The notes: generated by a model not told the origin, from the sequence alone. DNA of 5,916 nt from Moraxella equi (GCF_002027555.1 NZ_MXAP01000016.1:1-5916); one strand, 5' to 3'; numbered from the stretch's first letter, positions 1-5,808 are shown. Program-made: numbers and translations.

Positions 1-2791
1 AGTTCGGTTGGTATAGTTTGACTTCTTCCTTGGTGTCCCATGTGATACCTTTGGAGCCGTTGCCGAGCTTATCCATGAGCGTGCCAAGCGATGTAAATTT
101 GGCATAAGTGGACGGATAATCACGCTCCACAACTTTGATGTGTGGGCAGTTCTTACCAGGGACTGGGCGTACGCCTTGGGTTTTCCAGTCGGTTCCGCCA
201 AAGGGCTGAGCCAGCTCGCCTTCACTGTCGTGTTGCATGGGCAAGGTTACGATGTCTGTTTCCACACCAAGATGACCGACTGACAGCTCGGAGAATTTTT
301 GGGCGATAAGCTTATAAATCTCCCAGTCCGTCTTGGACTCCCACGCAGGGTCGGTGGCAGCGGTCAATGGGTGGATAAAGGGGTGCATATCGGACGTGTT
401 TAAGTCGTCTTTTTCGTACCATGTGGCAGTCGGTAGCACGATGTCTGAGTACAGACAGGTGGACGACATTCTAAAATCAAGCGTGGTAACAAGGTCAAGT
501 TTGCCCGTTGCCCCATTTGGCTCAAAGTCAATCTCAGTTGGGCGAATGCCATCATGAATGGTCTCTTCGCCTAGGATACCGTGCTTGGTGCCTAGTAGGT
601 AGTGAAGCATATATTCATGCCCCTTACCCGATGAGCCAAGCAGGTTTGACCGCCAGATGAATAGGTTTCTTGGGAAGTTGGCAGGATTGTCAGGCGACTC
701 AGCAGCAAAACGCACGTTGCCATTTGCCAGATTGTCCACGACATAGCTCTCAATGTCCTGCCCTGATGACTTGGCAAGACGACCAAGCTCCAAGGGGTTC
801 ATGTTAAGCTGTGGGGCAGACGGTAGCCAGCCTGCACGTTCGGCACGCACGTTGTAGTCGAGCATATGCTCAGGAAACTCTGATTTGTCAGCGTGTGGCG
901 ATAAAATCTCATGAGCCGAGACTTTTTCGTGTCGCCATTGGCTTGAATGATTATAAAAGAAGCTCGTGCCATTCATGTGACGTGGCGGTCTGTGCCAGTC
1001 TAAGGCAAAGGCAACAGGAGCCCAGCCTGTCTGCGGCCTTAATTTTTCTTGACCGACATAATGAGCCCAACCGCCCCCTGACTGACCGATACAGCCACAC
1101 AGCATAAGCATATTGATAATGCCACGGTAGTTCATGTCCATGTGATACCAGTGGTTCATGCCTGCCCCGATGATGACCATCGATTTGCCATGAGTCTTGT
1201 CGGCATTGTCGGCAAATTCACGAGCGATTTGAATGACTTTTTCACGGCTTACACCTGTGATTTTCTCTTGCCAAGCAGGCGTGCCTGCCACGGTTTCATC
1301 ATTATAATCATCAGTTACGTGCTGACCGCCCACGCCATTGTCCACGCCAAGATTGGCAAGCATTAAATCAAAGACTGTTACCACTTTGACTGTTTCGCCA
1401 TTGGCTAGTGTGAGCGTTTTGCAAGGCACATTTTTGTACTGGATATTGTCCCCTTCAGCGGCGGTAAAATAAGGGTGTTCATCACCGCCAAAGTAGTCCA
1501 TGCCAACCGTTGCCGTCTCGCCTGAGCCTTTTAGGGTCAAAGCCAAATCCACGTCTGTGTTGTTTGTACCTTCTTTACTCTCCAAGTTCCAACGACCGCT
1601 CTCGCCCCAACGGTAGCCAATCGCCCCATAAGGCGACACCAACTCGCCATTATTATTGATGGCGATGGTTTTCCACTCGGGGTTGTTGTCTTGACCTAGG
1701 TTGTCCACCAAGTCAGACGCACGCAGGAATCGCCCTGCTCTTGCCGATTGTCCTTCGCCTTCGACCATGACAAGCATGGGCAAATCGGTGTAGCGTTTGG
1801 CATAGTCGGTAAAGTAGGCACTTGGGTTTTTTAGATAAAATTCTTTGATAATCACATGACAAAACGCCTGAGCCAACGCTGCATCTGTGCCTTGTTTTGG
1901 GTTTAGCCATAGGTCGCACAGCTTGGCAATCTCGGCATAGTCAGGCGTGATGGCGACAGTTTTTGTGCCTTTATAACGCACTTCGGTAAAAAAGTGAGCG
2001 TCAGGGGTACGGGTCTGCGGTACGTTTGACCCCCATGCGATGATATAGTCAGAGTTGTACCAGTCGGCAGCTTCTGGCACGTCTGTCTGCTCACCCCACG
2101 TCATCGGAGACGCAGGCGGTAAGTCGCAATACCAGTCATAAAACGACAAACACACCCCACCGATGAGCGACAAATAGCGAGAGCCAGCGGCATAGCTAAT
2201 CATACTCATGGCAGGAATGGGCGAGAAGCCAATGATACGGTCAGGACCAAAGGTCTTGGCGGTGTAGATATTGGCGGCGGCGATGATTTCCACCACTTCA
2301 TTCCATGACGAGCGGACAAAGCCCCCCATGCCTCGCTTGGATTTGTATTGTGCGGTTTTGGCGGGGTCGGTAACGATACTCGCCCATGCGTCCACAGGGT
2401 TTTTGTGGGTCGCCTTGGCTTCACGCCAAAGTTTTAGCAAGGGTTTACGCACTTTGGGGTATTTGACACGGTTGGCAGAGTACATATACCAACTATAAGA
2501 CGCGCCACGGGGACAGCCACGAGGTTCGTGGTTGGGCAGGTCGGGGCGTGTGCGTGGGTAGTCGGTTTGCTGAGTCTCCCAAGTTACCAGCCCGTTTTTG
2601 ACATAGATTTTCCATGAGCATGAGCCTGTACAGTTCACGCCATGAGTTGAGCGGACGATTTTGTCAAACTGCCAACGACTGCGGTAGCTGTTCTCCCAAT
2701 CACGATTTTCATCACGAATCTCGCCGTGTCCGTCAGCGTATTCGCCCGTTTTTTTCTTAAAAAAACGGAATTGGTCTAATAAATGGCTCAT
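1..2791 (-). CDS. narG: Respiratory nitrate reductase alpha subunit NarG (partial; C-terminus outside the window)
   Basis: Catalytic subunit of the membrane-bound NarGHI complex. It reduces nitrate to nitrite at a molybdenum bis-MGD site in the cytoplasm, using quinol electrons passed through NarI and NarH. Translation from the ATG at 2791 gives 930 residues that follow Escherichia coli NarG almost end to end; about 315 C-terminal residues lie beyond base 1. The N-terminus MSHLLDQFRFFKKK is the vestigial Tat-like segment recognised by the NarJ chaperone in relatives. H50, C54, C58 (STHGVNCTGSCSWK) and C93 (EPRGCPRG) are the ligands of the FS0 iron-sulfur cluster. D223 in WYCDLPPAS (bases 2123-2125) is the molybdenum ligand. 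Other conserved blocks include HWYHMDMNYRG, GQSGGGWAHYVGQEKLRPQTGW and ATWYEKDDLNTSDMHPF. The frame agrees at several points checked along the gene, so I see no break. The ribosome site AAGGGGGA (2795-2802) fixes the start. Confidence 0.98.
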   Translation of the reverse strand, partial: MSHLLDQFRFFKKKTGEYADGHGEIRDENRDWENSYRSRWQFDKIVRSTHGVNCTGSCSWKIYVKNGLVTWETQQTDYPRTRPDLPNHEPRGCPRGASYSWYMYSANRVKYPKVRKPLLKLWREAKATHKNPVDAWASIVTDPAKTAQYKSKRGMGGFVRSSWNEVVEIIAAANIYTAKTFGPDRIIGFSPIPAMSMISYAAGSRYLSLIGGVCLSFYDWYCDLPPASPMTWGEQTDVPEAADWYNSDYIIAWGSNVPQTRTPDAHFFTEVRYKGTKTVAITPDYAEIAKLCDLWLNPKQGTDAALAQAFCHVIIKEFYLKNPSAYFTDYAKRYTDLPMLVMVEGEGQSARAGRFLRASDLVDNLGQDNNPEWKTIAINNNGELVSPYGAIGYRWGESGRWNLESKEGTNNTDVDLALTLKGSGETATVGMDYFGGDEHPYFTAAEGDNIQYKNVPCKTLTLANGETVKVVTVFDLMLANLGVDNGVGGQHVTDDYNDETVAGTPAWQEKITGVSREKVIQIAREFADNADKTHGKSMVIIGAGMNHWYHMDMNYRGIINMLMLCGCIGQSGGGWAHYVGQEKLRPQTGWAPVAFALDWHRPPRHMNGTSFFYNHSSQWRHEKVSAHEILSPHADKSEFPEHMLDYNVRAERAGWLPSAPQLNMNPLELGRLAKSSGQDIESYVVDNLANGNVRFAAESPDNPANFPRNLFIWRSNLLGSSGKGHEYMLHYLLGTKHGILGEETIHDGIRPTEIDFEPNGATGKLDLVTTLDFRMSSTCLYSDIVLPTATWYEKDDLNTSDMHPFIHPLTAATDPAWESKTDWEIYKLIAQKFSELSVGHLGVETDIVTLPMQHDSEGELAQPFGGTDWKTQGVRPVPGKNCPHIKVVERDYPSTYAKFTSLGTLMDKLGNGSKGITWDTKEEVKLYQPN

Positions 2792-2900
2792 AAATCCCCC
2801 TTGTGGGTTGGCTAAACTTAAAAAGTTTTTGGCTAAATTGATGAGCTTACTATAAAGAAAACCGCCAAATTAAGGTATTAACTTGACGGCTAGGGGGATA
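2792..2900 (-). promoter_or_regulatory. narG leader with ribosome binding site
   Basis: The leader ends in AAGGGGGATTT before the ATG, a strong ribosome site four bases from the start. Two direct copies of TTTAGCCAA (minus strand; 2808-2816 and 2829-2837) are 21 bases apart and flank a small AAACTT/AAGTTT hairpin. TATAGT at 2854-2849 is a possible -10 element, but I find no convincing -35 partner, so no start of transcription is claimed. narK has its own terminator, so narG should be transcribed at least partly from this region. Confidence 0.4.
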
Positions 2901-2901
2901 A

Positions 2902-2918
2902 TACTAAGGGGGTAGGTG
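2902..2918 (-). promoter_or_regulatory. Candidate operator upstream of narG, shared with narK
   Basis: On the minus strand this reads CACCTACCCCCTTAGTA, about 111 bases before the narG start. The same sequence, with AA in place of TT, lies about 100 bases before narK. The TAC...GTA dyad recalls the TACYNMT heptamers bound by NarL/NarP response regulators, but the spacing (13 bp outside to outside) is not the classical 7-2-7 arrangement. The regulator is therefore not identified. The similar distance to both start codons is the main argument for function. Confidence 0.45.
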
Positions 2919-3000
2919 TGGCGTGGGGTTGGGTTTTTTGATGATAACTGTCAATTTTGATTGTTAAGATTGAGCAGTGTGTGGCAGGCACTCTACAAGA
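2919..3000. other. Non-coding stretch upstream of narG
   Basis: AT-rich sequence with no supported gene. TTGAT-TGTT-AAGAT at 2957-2970 is the closest thing to an FNR site here (seven of ten positions of TTGAT-N4-ATCAA), too weak to call. The narG promoter may lie partly here. Confidence 0.4.
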
Positions 3001-3136
3001 CTATTTAAAAAAATCATTAACTATTATCACAGCAACCAGTATTAGTGGATACAAAATGGCAAAGACATTAAATGGCTTTTTGGTTTTTTGCATCTGAGAG
3101 CTAAAATAATCATTTTCAGAAAAATCTTTTTGCCAT
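3001..3136 (-). pseudogene. Tiny single-membrane-segment reading frame, possibly frameshifted
   Basis: An ATG at 3093 opens a 30-residue frame ending at 3001: MQKTKKPFNVFAILYPLILV followed by AVIIVNDFFK. It has a basic start, one membrane-length hydrophobic stretch and a short polar tail. No ribosome site precedes this ATG. The same frame stays open upstream with protein-like content (KDFSENDYFSSQ). An ATG at 3136, preceded by AAAGG at a plausible distance, would join it if the A5 tract (minus strand, 3127-3131) had one base fewer, giving 44 residues starting MAKDFSENDYFSSQMQKTKK. It may be a broken gene, a phase-variable one, a sequencing error, or simply a 30-residue peptide. I recognise no family. 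It lies between another tiny membrane frame and the narG control region, on the same strand. Confidence 0.3.
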
Positions 3137-3181
3137 TTTTTATATAACCTTTAAAGGCGTTAAAATAAACAAACCCAAAGA

Positions 3182-3337
3182 TTAAATGAGCTTCACTTTT
3201 TTTATCATGTCATCAAAATCGACTTTAAGATAATAATAGCATGTTAATACAAGACTAGAAATGATGACAACAATGCCAAAATAATAAAGTCGCATTAAAT
3301 ATCTATCAATTTTTTCTATATCTATGTTGTCTTTCAT
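3182..3337 (-). CDS. Small single-pass membrane protein, unknown function (51 residues)
   Basis: The ATG at 3337 starts a 51-codon frame: MKDNIDIEKIDRYLMRLYYF, then GIVVIISSLVLTCYYYL, then a charged tail KVDFDDMIKKVKLI. Residues about 18-37 form one strongly hydrophobic, aromatic-edged segment, with charged ends on both sides, as expected for a single-pass inner-membrane protein. A modest ribosome site (TGAGAAAA) lies about eight bases upstream. The base composition is much more AT-rich than narK or narG. It lies on the same strand as both and is followed 45 bases later by another tiny membrane frame. I do not recognise a family. Small-membrane-protein subunit, type I toxin-like peptide and chance ORF are all possible; the charge layout and ribosome site make chance less likely but not excluded. 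Confidence 0.45.
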   Translation of the reverse strand: MKDNIDIEKIDRYLMRLYYFGIVVIISSLVLTCYYYLKVDFDDMIKKVKLI

Positions 3338-3449
3338 TGTGTTTTCTCAAAATAAATTTTCCAAAAATTAGCCGACAGTCCAGGCAAAATAAGAGCAACA
3401 CCAACACTTTAAACCTTAATACACCCAACCAATTTCATATTTACCACGG

Positions 3450-3523
3450 GTTTGTAGGGGTGTGCTGAGCACACCCTTTGATGATATTACTGCACAAAGC
3501 GTGCACAGCACGCCCCTACATCC
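3450..3523. repeat. REP-like inverted pair (REPIN/BIME-like), copy 1
   Basis: The left arm TGTAGGGGTGTGCTGAGCAC (3453-3472, extending to 3475) is inverted at 3498-3520 with 19 of 23 positions matching. Each arm is also its own hairpin: GGTGTGC-TGA-GCACACC on the left and GCGTGC-ACA-GCACGC on the right. The differences between the arms are compensated within each hairpin. Both arms begin with GTAG on their own strand, the tetranucleotide typical of REP elements mobilised by RAYT transposases. A 34-base stretch (3450-3483) recurs at 5809-5842 with one mismatch. No transposase is encoded in the window. Confidence 0.75.
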
Positions 3524-3561
3524 AAATATCATCACGTTTGTGATAATTGTAAAAAAGTTTT

Positions 3562-3607
3562 TTGGATGTACACTAGGTTTTATTATCAAGACCTAGTGTA
3601 CATCCAA
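3562..3607. repeat. Perfect 17-bp inverted repeat, 12-base loop
   Basis: TTGGATGTACACTAGGT at 3562-3578 is exactly complementary to 3591-3607. The spacer is 12 bases. There is no immediate T-run on either strand; on the minus strand AAAAAAC comes before TTTTTT. It is therefore not a textbook terminator, although it lies just downstream of the narK terminator. The outer bases TTGGATGTA also occur in inverted form (TACATCCAA) at the edge of the neighbouring REP-like pair, so it may be part of a mobile palindromic element. Confidence 0.7.
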
Positions 3608-3649
3608 GCCTAAAACCAACGCATTATAAGAAAAATAGCAAAAAATAGC

Positions 3650-3681
3650 AAAAAAAAAACGCCACTTAAAAAAGTAGCGTT
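3650..3681 (-). terminator. Rho-independent terminator of narK
   Basis: On the minus strand AACGCTACT pairs with AGTGGCGTT (3673-3681 with 3658-3666) to give a nine-pair stem including one U-G wobble. The loop has six bases and is followed by an unbroken run of T (3650-3657). The stem begins about 15 bases past the narK stop. On the plus strand the wobble becomes a C-A mismatch, so the minus orientation is favoured. Confidence 0.85.
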
Positions 3682-3695
3682 TTTTTTGGTCAGCC

Positions 3696-5045
3696 TTAGC
3701 ACGGATATTGGGCCCCTTTACGGCTATAATACCACCATGTAATCACAAGGCAAATCACATAAAAGACGATAAGCATGATAAGCGTGCTGTTCGCCCCAAA
3801 CCAGCCGAACATCTTGGGAATAAAAAACCCACCATAAGCAGCAAACGCCCCTGTAAAGCCGACCACCGCCGCCGATTCTTTTCTGGCGACATTGACAAGG
3901 TCGGGTGAGTTTTTGCGTTCGTGTAGAGTGCGAAAGATGACAGGAATCATGCGAAACGTTGAGCCATTGCCGATACCTGTGGTAATAAACAGCACCATAA
4001 AGCACGCAAAATACCCTGCAAAACTACCGCCTGTGCCATCTTTTGGCAAAAAGACAATCACGCCAATGGTCGCTGCCGCCATAACAATGAAGTTAAAAAA
4101 CGTCACCCTAGCTCCGCCCATCTTGTCAGCGAGCCAACCCCCAACAGGACGGAACATCGCTCCGACCAACGGGCCCAAAAAAGCAACTTTTAGCGGGTCA
4201 ACATCAGCAAAAGACTGCTTGATAAGCATGGGGAACGCCGCCGAAAAGCCGATGAACGAGCCAAACGTGCCAAGATACAGTATGCACATGACCCAGTTGT
4301 GATAGCGTTTGAAAATGATGGACTGGTCTTTAAAAGACGCTTTGGCGGACGATAAGTCATTCATAAAAAACCACGCCAGTATCGCCATAAGTGCAATAAA
4401 CGGCACCCACACAAAGGCGGCGTTGTGCAGATATAGGCTCTTGCCATTGTCAAGTGTCACGCCTGTGCCGATGATTGACAAGCCGATGACCGCAGGCACG
4501 ACAAACTGCACGGTAGAGACGCCTAAGTTACCAAGCCCTGCATTTAGCCCCAAAGCCGTACCTTGCTTGGATTTGGGATAAAAAAACGAGATGTTGGACA
4601 TGCTAGACGAAAAGTTACCCCCACCCAATCCACAAAGCAGGGCTATGATGACAAAGATGCTAAATGGCGTATTGGGGTTTTGTAGGGCAAAGCCCATCCA
4701 CAGCATGGGAATCAGCAGACTTGCCGTGGACAGAGCCGTCCACCGCCGACCGCCAAACACAGGCACCATGAACGAATAAAAAATCCGCAAAGTCGCCCCT
4801 GATAAGGCAGGTAAGGCAGTAAGCCAAAACAGCTGGTCCTTGGTAAAATTAAAGCCCGCGTCAGGCATACGCACGACCACCACCGACCAAATCACCCACA
4901 CCGCAAAGCCTAGCAGTAGAGCAGGAATAGAAATCCATAGGTTGCGACTGGCGGTCTGTTTACCGCCATTTTCCCAAAACTCGTCATCTTCGGGTCGCCA
5001 GTCGTGAATCACGCCCCCGCCTTTTAGTTCATTTTTTGCACTCAT
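3696..5045 (-). CDS. narK: Nitrate/nitrite transporter NarK (MFS, NNP family)
   Basis: A 449-residue inner-membrane major-facilitator protein that closely follows E. coli NarK (463 residues), including the N-terminal VIHDWRPEDDEFW and ASRNLWIS blocks that mark the NarK/NarU type. About twelve hydrophobic segments are visible. The two substrate-binding arginines of the family are present: R87 in SGATLRIFYSF and R299 in GAMFRPVGG. Nitrate signature 1 is at residues 142-158 (GGNFSSSMSNISFFYPK) and signature 2 at about 357-372 (GIGNGSTFRMIPVIFR). The MFS loop motif GGWLADKMGG follows R299. By family it exchanges external nitrate for internal nitrite, or imports nitrate with protons; the sequence does not settle which. 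The ribosome site AAGGGGG four bases before the ATG supports the start. It lies upstream of narG on the same strand, but 904 bases separate them and a terminator follows narK. Confidence 0.97.
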   Translation of the reverse strand: MSAKNELKGGGVIHDWRPEDDEFWENGGKQTASRNLWISIPALLLGFAVWVIWSVVVVRMPDAGFNFTKDQLFWLTALPALSGATLRIFYSFMVPVFGGRRWTALSTASLLIPMLWMGFALQNPNTPFSIFVIIALLCGLGGGNFSSSMSNISFFYPKSKQGTALGLNAGLGNLGVSTVQFVVPAVIGLSIIGTGVTLDNGKSLYLHNAAFVWVPFIALMAILAWFFMNDLSSAKASFKDQSIIFKRYHNWVMCILYLGTFGSFIGFSAAFPMLIKQSFADVDPLKVAFLGPLVGAMFRPVGGWLADKMGGARVTFFNFIVMAAATIGVIVFLPKDGTGGSFAGYFACFMVLFITTGIGNGSTFRMIPVIFRTLHERKNSPDLVNVARKESAAVVGFTGAFAAYGGFFIPKMFGWFGANSTLIMLIVFYVICLVITWWYYSRKGAQYPC

Positions 5046-5102
5046 GTTGCCCCCTTAGGGAAATTTTAAGATTTGGGATTATTTTAAGGGGAATCGGGCA
5101 AC
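5046..5102 (-). promoter_or_regulatory. narK leader able to pair its own ribosome binding site
   Basis: In the narK mRNA direction, GTTGC (5102-5098) is complementary to GCAAC directly before the ATG (5050-5046). CCCCTTA (5091-5085) is complementary to TAAGGGG (5057-5051). The two pairings nest, giving 12 base pairs with a six-base bulge and a 27-base loop, and together they cover the whole AAGGGGG ribosome site. Whether the cell uses this for translational control is inference. Confidence 0.4.
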
Positions 5103-5111
5103 TTTTCGCTT

Positions 5112-5140
5112 ATCCTAATGATGAATAAGACAGGGAGCAA
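5112..5140 (-). promoter_or_regulatory. Possible narK promoter
   Basis: TTGCTC (5140-5135) and TAGGAT (5117-5112) are separated by 17 bases. Both hexamers are weak matches to the sigma-70 consensus (three and four of six), as expected for an activator-dependent promoter. Transcription would start near 5105, just before the leader hairpin. The shared box at 5145-5161 would be centred near -48. Confidence 0.3.
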
Positions 5141-5144
5141 ATGC

Positions 5145-5161
5145 TACTTTGGGGGTAGGTG
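5145..5161 (-). promoter_or_regulatory. Candidate operator upstream of narK, shared with narG
   Basis: On the minus strand this reads CACCTACCCCCAAAGTA. It differs from the box upstream of narG only in the two central bases (AA for TT), so 15 of 17 match. It lies about 100 bases before the narK ATG and just upstream of the possible promoter. The TAC...GTA ends are reminiscent of NarL-type sites, without matching their standard spacing. Confidence 0.45.
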
Positions 5162-5164
5162 AAT

Positions 5165-5193
5165 AATAAAAAAGACAGTATGAAACTGTCTTT
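5165..5193 (-). terminator. Rho-independent terminator upstream of narK
   Basis: AAAGACAGT and ACTGTCTTT (5171-5179 and 5185-5193) form a perfect nine-pair stem with a five-base loop. On the minus strand it is followed by TTTTTTATTATT, so it ends transcription arriving from the small frames at 5333-5758. This insulates narK from upstream reading. The plus-strand tail is weaker (TTTGTC). Confidence 0.75.
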
Positions 5194-5332
5194 GTCATTG
5201 GGGTAAGTTTGGTTGTGATTAGCCATTGGCATTTTGGCTTATCATGAATCAGTAAGTGGCGTGTGCTTATTTTTACCAAGAAGATTAGGGCGTATTGAAC
5301 CTTTATAACACAATTTAAAAAATAGAAATGTT
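5194..5332. other. Apparently empty stretch before the upstream terminator
   Basis: No gene, RNA or strong repeat was recognised. On the minus strand it would be the 3' untranslated part of a transcript carrying the two small frames further right. Confidence 0.4.
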
Positions 5333-5464
5333 TTAGAAATAAAACAATGTTTTTGCATGAAAAATGGCTAAATCTTGTTTTTCATCGTCAACAGCTCGTT
5401 TGATAGAATGACTATCAAACCTCACTTTTTCCTTGAAAAACATGCGATTTTTCTCATTTTTCAT
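5333..5464 (-). CDS. Candidate tiny protein, 43 residues, unknown
   Basis: The ATG at 5464 opens a frame reading MKNEKNRMFFKEKVRFDSHS, then IKRAVDDEKQDLAIFHAKTL and FYF. It is charged and soluble-looking, with no membrane segment and no motif I recognise. It begins 42 bases after the stop of the small frame at 5507-5758 and would share a transcript with it, ending at the terminator near 5170. No ribosome site is seen before the ATG, and the frame contains a perfect 9-bp inverted repeat, so the palindrome rather than a protein may be the real feature. It could equally be the remnant of a longer gene. Confidence 0.25.
   Translation of the reverse strand: MKNEKNRMFFKEKVRFDSHSIKRAVDDEKQDLAIFHAKTLFYF
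5398..5420. repeat. Perfect 9-bp inverted repeat, five-base loop
   Basis: GTTTGATAG (5398-5406) and CTATCAAAC (5412-5420) surround AATGA. No T-run follows on either strand, so it is not a normal terminator. An operator, an RNA hairpin or part of a decayed repeat are possible. Confidence 0.5.
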
Positions 5465-5506
5465 TGCAAATACAAAAGGCAGGCACGCCCTATTTAGTCA
5501 AACAAA

Positions 5507-5758
5507 TTACGACATTGCCATCATTTGTTTATAGGCATCAACTTTACTTTGACGCAAGGATTTTATCTCGGACTTGATCAATACTTTTACCGCTATTGAT
5601 GATGAATTTGTCTTCCCATTCGCTAAGTTTTGAGAAGTCATAACCAAAGGTTTTTGCCAGAATTGTTCAAGTTCGCCATAGTTTTCTCTTAATAATTGTA
5701 AGGTTTCGGAGTTTAGTCGTAATTGTGCTACTAAATCACCCCAATCGGTTTGTATCAT
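5507..5758 (-). CDS. Small unknown protein, probably with a shifted internal frame
   Basis: The ATG at 5758, with GAGA eight bases upstream, gives an 83-codon frame ending at 5507. It begins MIQTDWGDLVAQLRLNSETL and continues QLLRENYGELEQFWQK, a helical, charged and protein-like region. After residue 36 this frame becomes Ser/Asn-rich with unlikely codons (GGG, ATA, TCA TCA TCA). The -1 frame there reads TFGYDFSKLSEWEDKFIINS then GKSIDQVRDKILASK, which looks far more like real protein, and ends at a TAA near 5544. The switch falls at the A5 tract in TGGCAAAAACC (minus strand, about 5652-5656). One extra A would join the halves into 71 residues. A second one-base change before that stop would return to the original frame and its ending KVDAYKQMMAMS, giving about 83 residues. 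I recognise no family. It may be a decaying gene, a slippage-expressed one, or a sequencing error. Confidence 0.5.
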   Translation of the reverse strand: MIQTDWGDLVAQLRLNSETLQLLRENYGELEQFWQKPLVMTSQNLANGKTNSSSIAVKVLIKSEIKSLRQSKVDAYKQMMAMS

Positions 5759-5808
5759 TTATATTGTCTCATTAATTACACCTAACACAAACTTGATATT
5801 TGCAACAA

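Noticed and set aside
811..1107. A 98-codon plus-strand frame, and other open frames within 333-2498
   Set aside because: All overlap narG, whose frame is continuous and strongly conserved. None has a motif or ribosome site of note.
2957..2970. Possible FNR site TTGAT-TGTT-AAGAT
   Set aside because: Only one half matches the consensus well; seven of ten positions is not convincing in AT-rich DNA.
3306..3407. A GTG-started 33-residue hydrophobic frame with AAGG upstream
   Set aside because: It overlaps the better-supported 51-residue frame, and its second half is a basic, non-protein-like tail. A leader peptide role cannot be excluded but is not supported.
3479..3534. 10-bp inverted repeat TGATGATATT / AATATCATCA around the right arm of REP copy 1
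   Set aside because: Short and AT-rich, and easily explained by chance next to the real repeat.
3724..4005. A 93-codon minus-strand frame within narK
   Set aside because: Out-of-frame shadow of narK, rich in Cys, His and Tyr with no recognisable domain.
3892..4302. A 136-codon plus-strand open frame
   Set aside because: It lies wholly antisense to narK, which has clear family motifs. Its composition is the expected shadow of hydrophobic codons. The same applies to the shorter plus-strand frames at 3708-3908, 4309-4581 and 4591-4779.
5110..5232. A 40-residue minus-strand frame starting MPMANHNQTYPNDK
   Set aside because: It runs through the terminator at 5165-5193 and the narK promoter box, and has no ribosome site.
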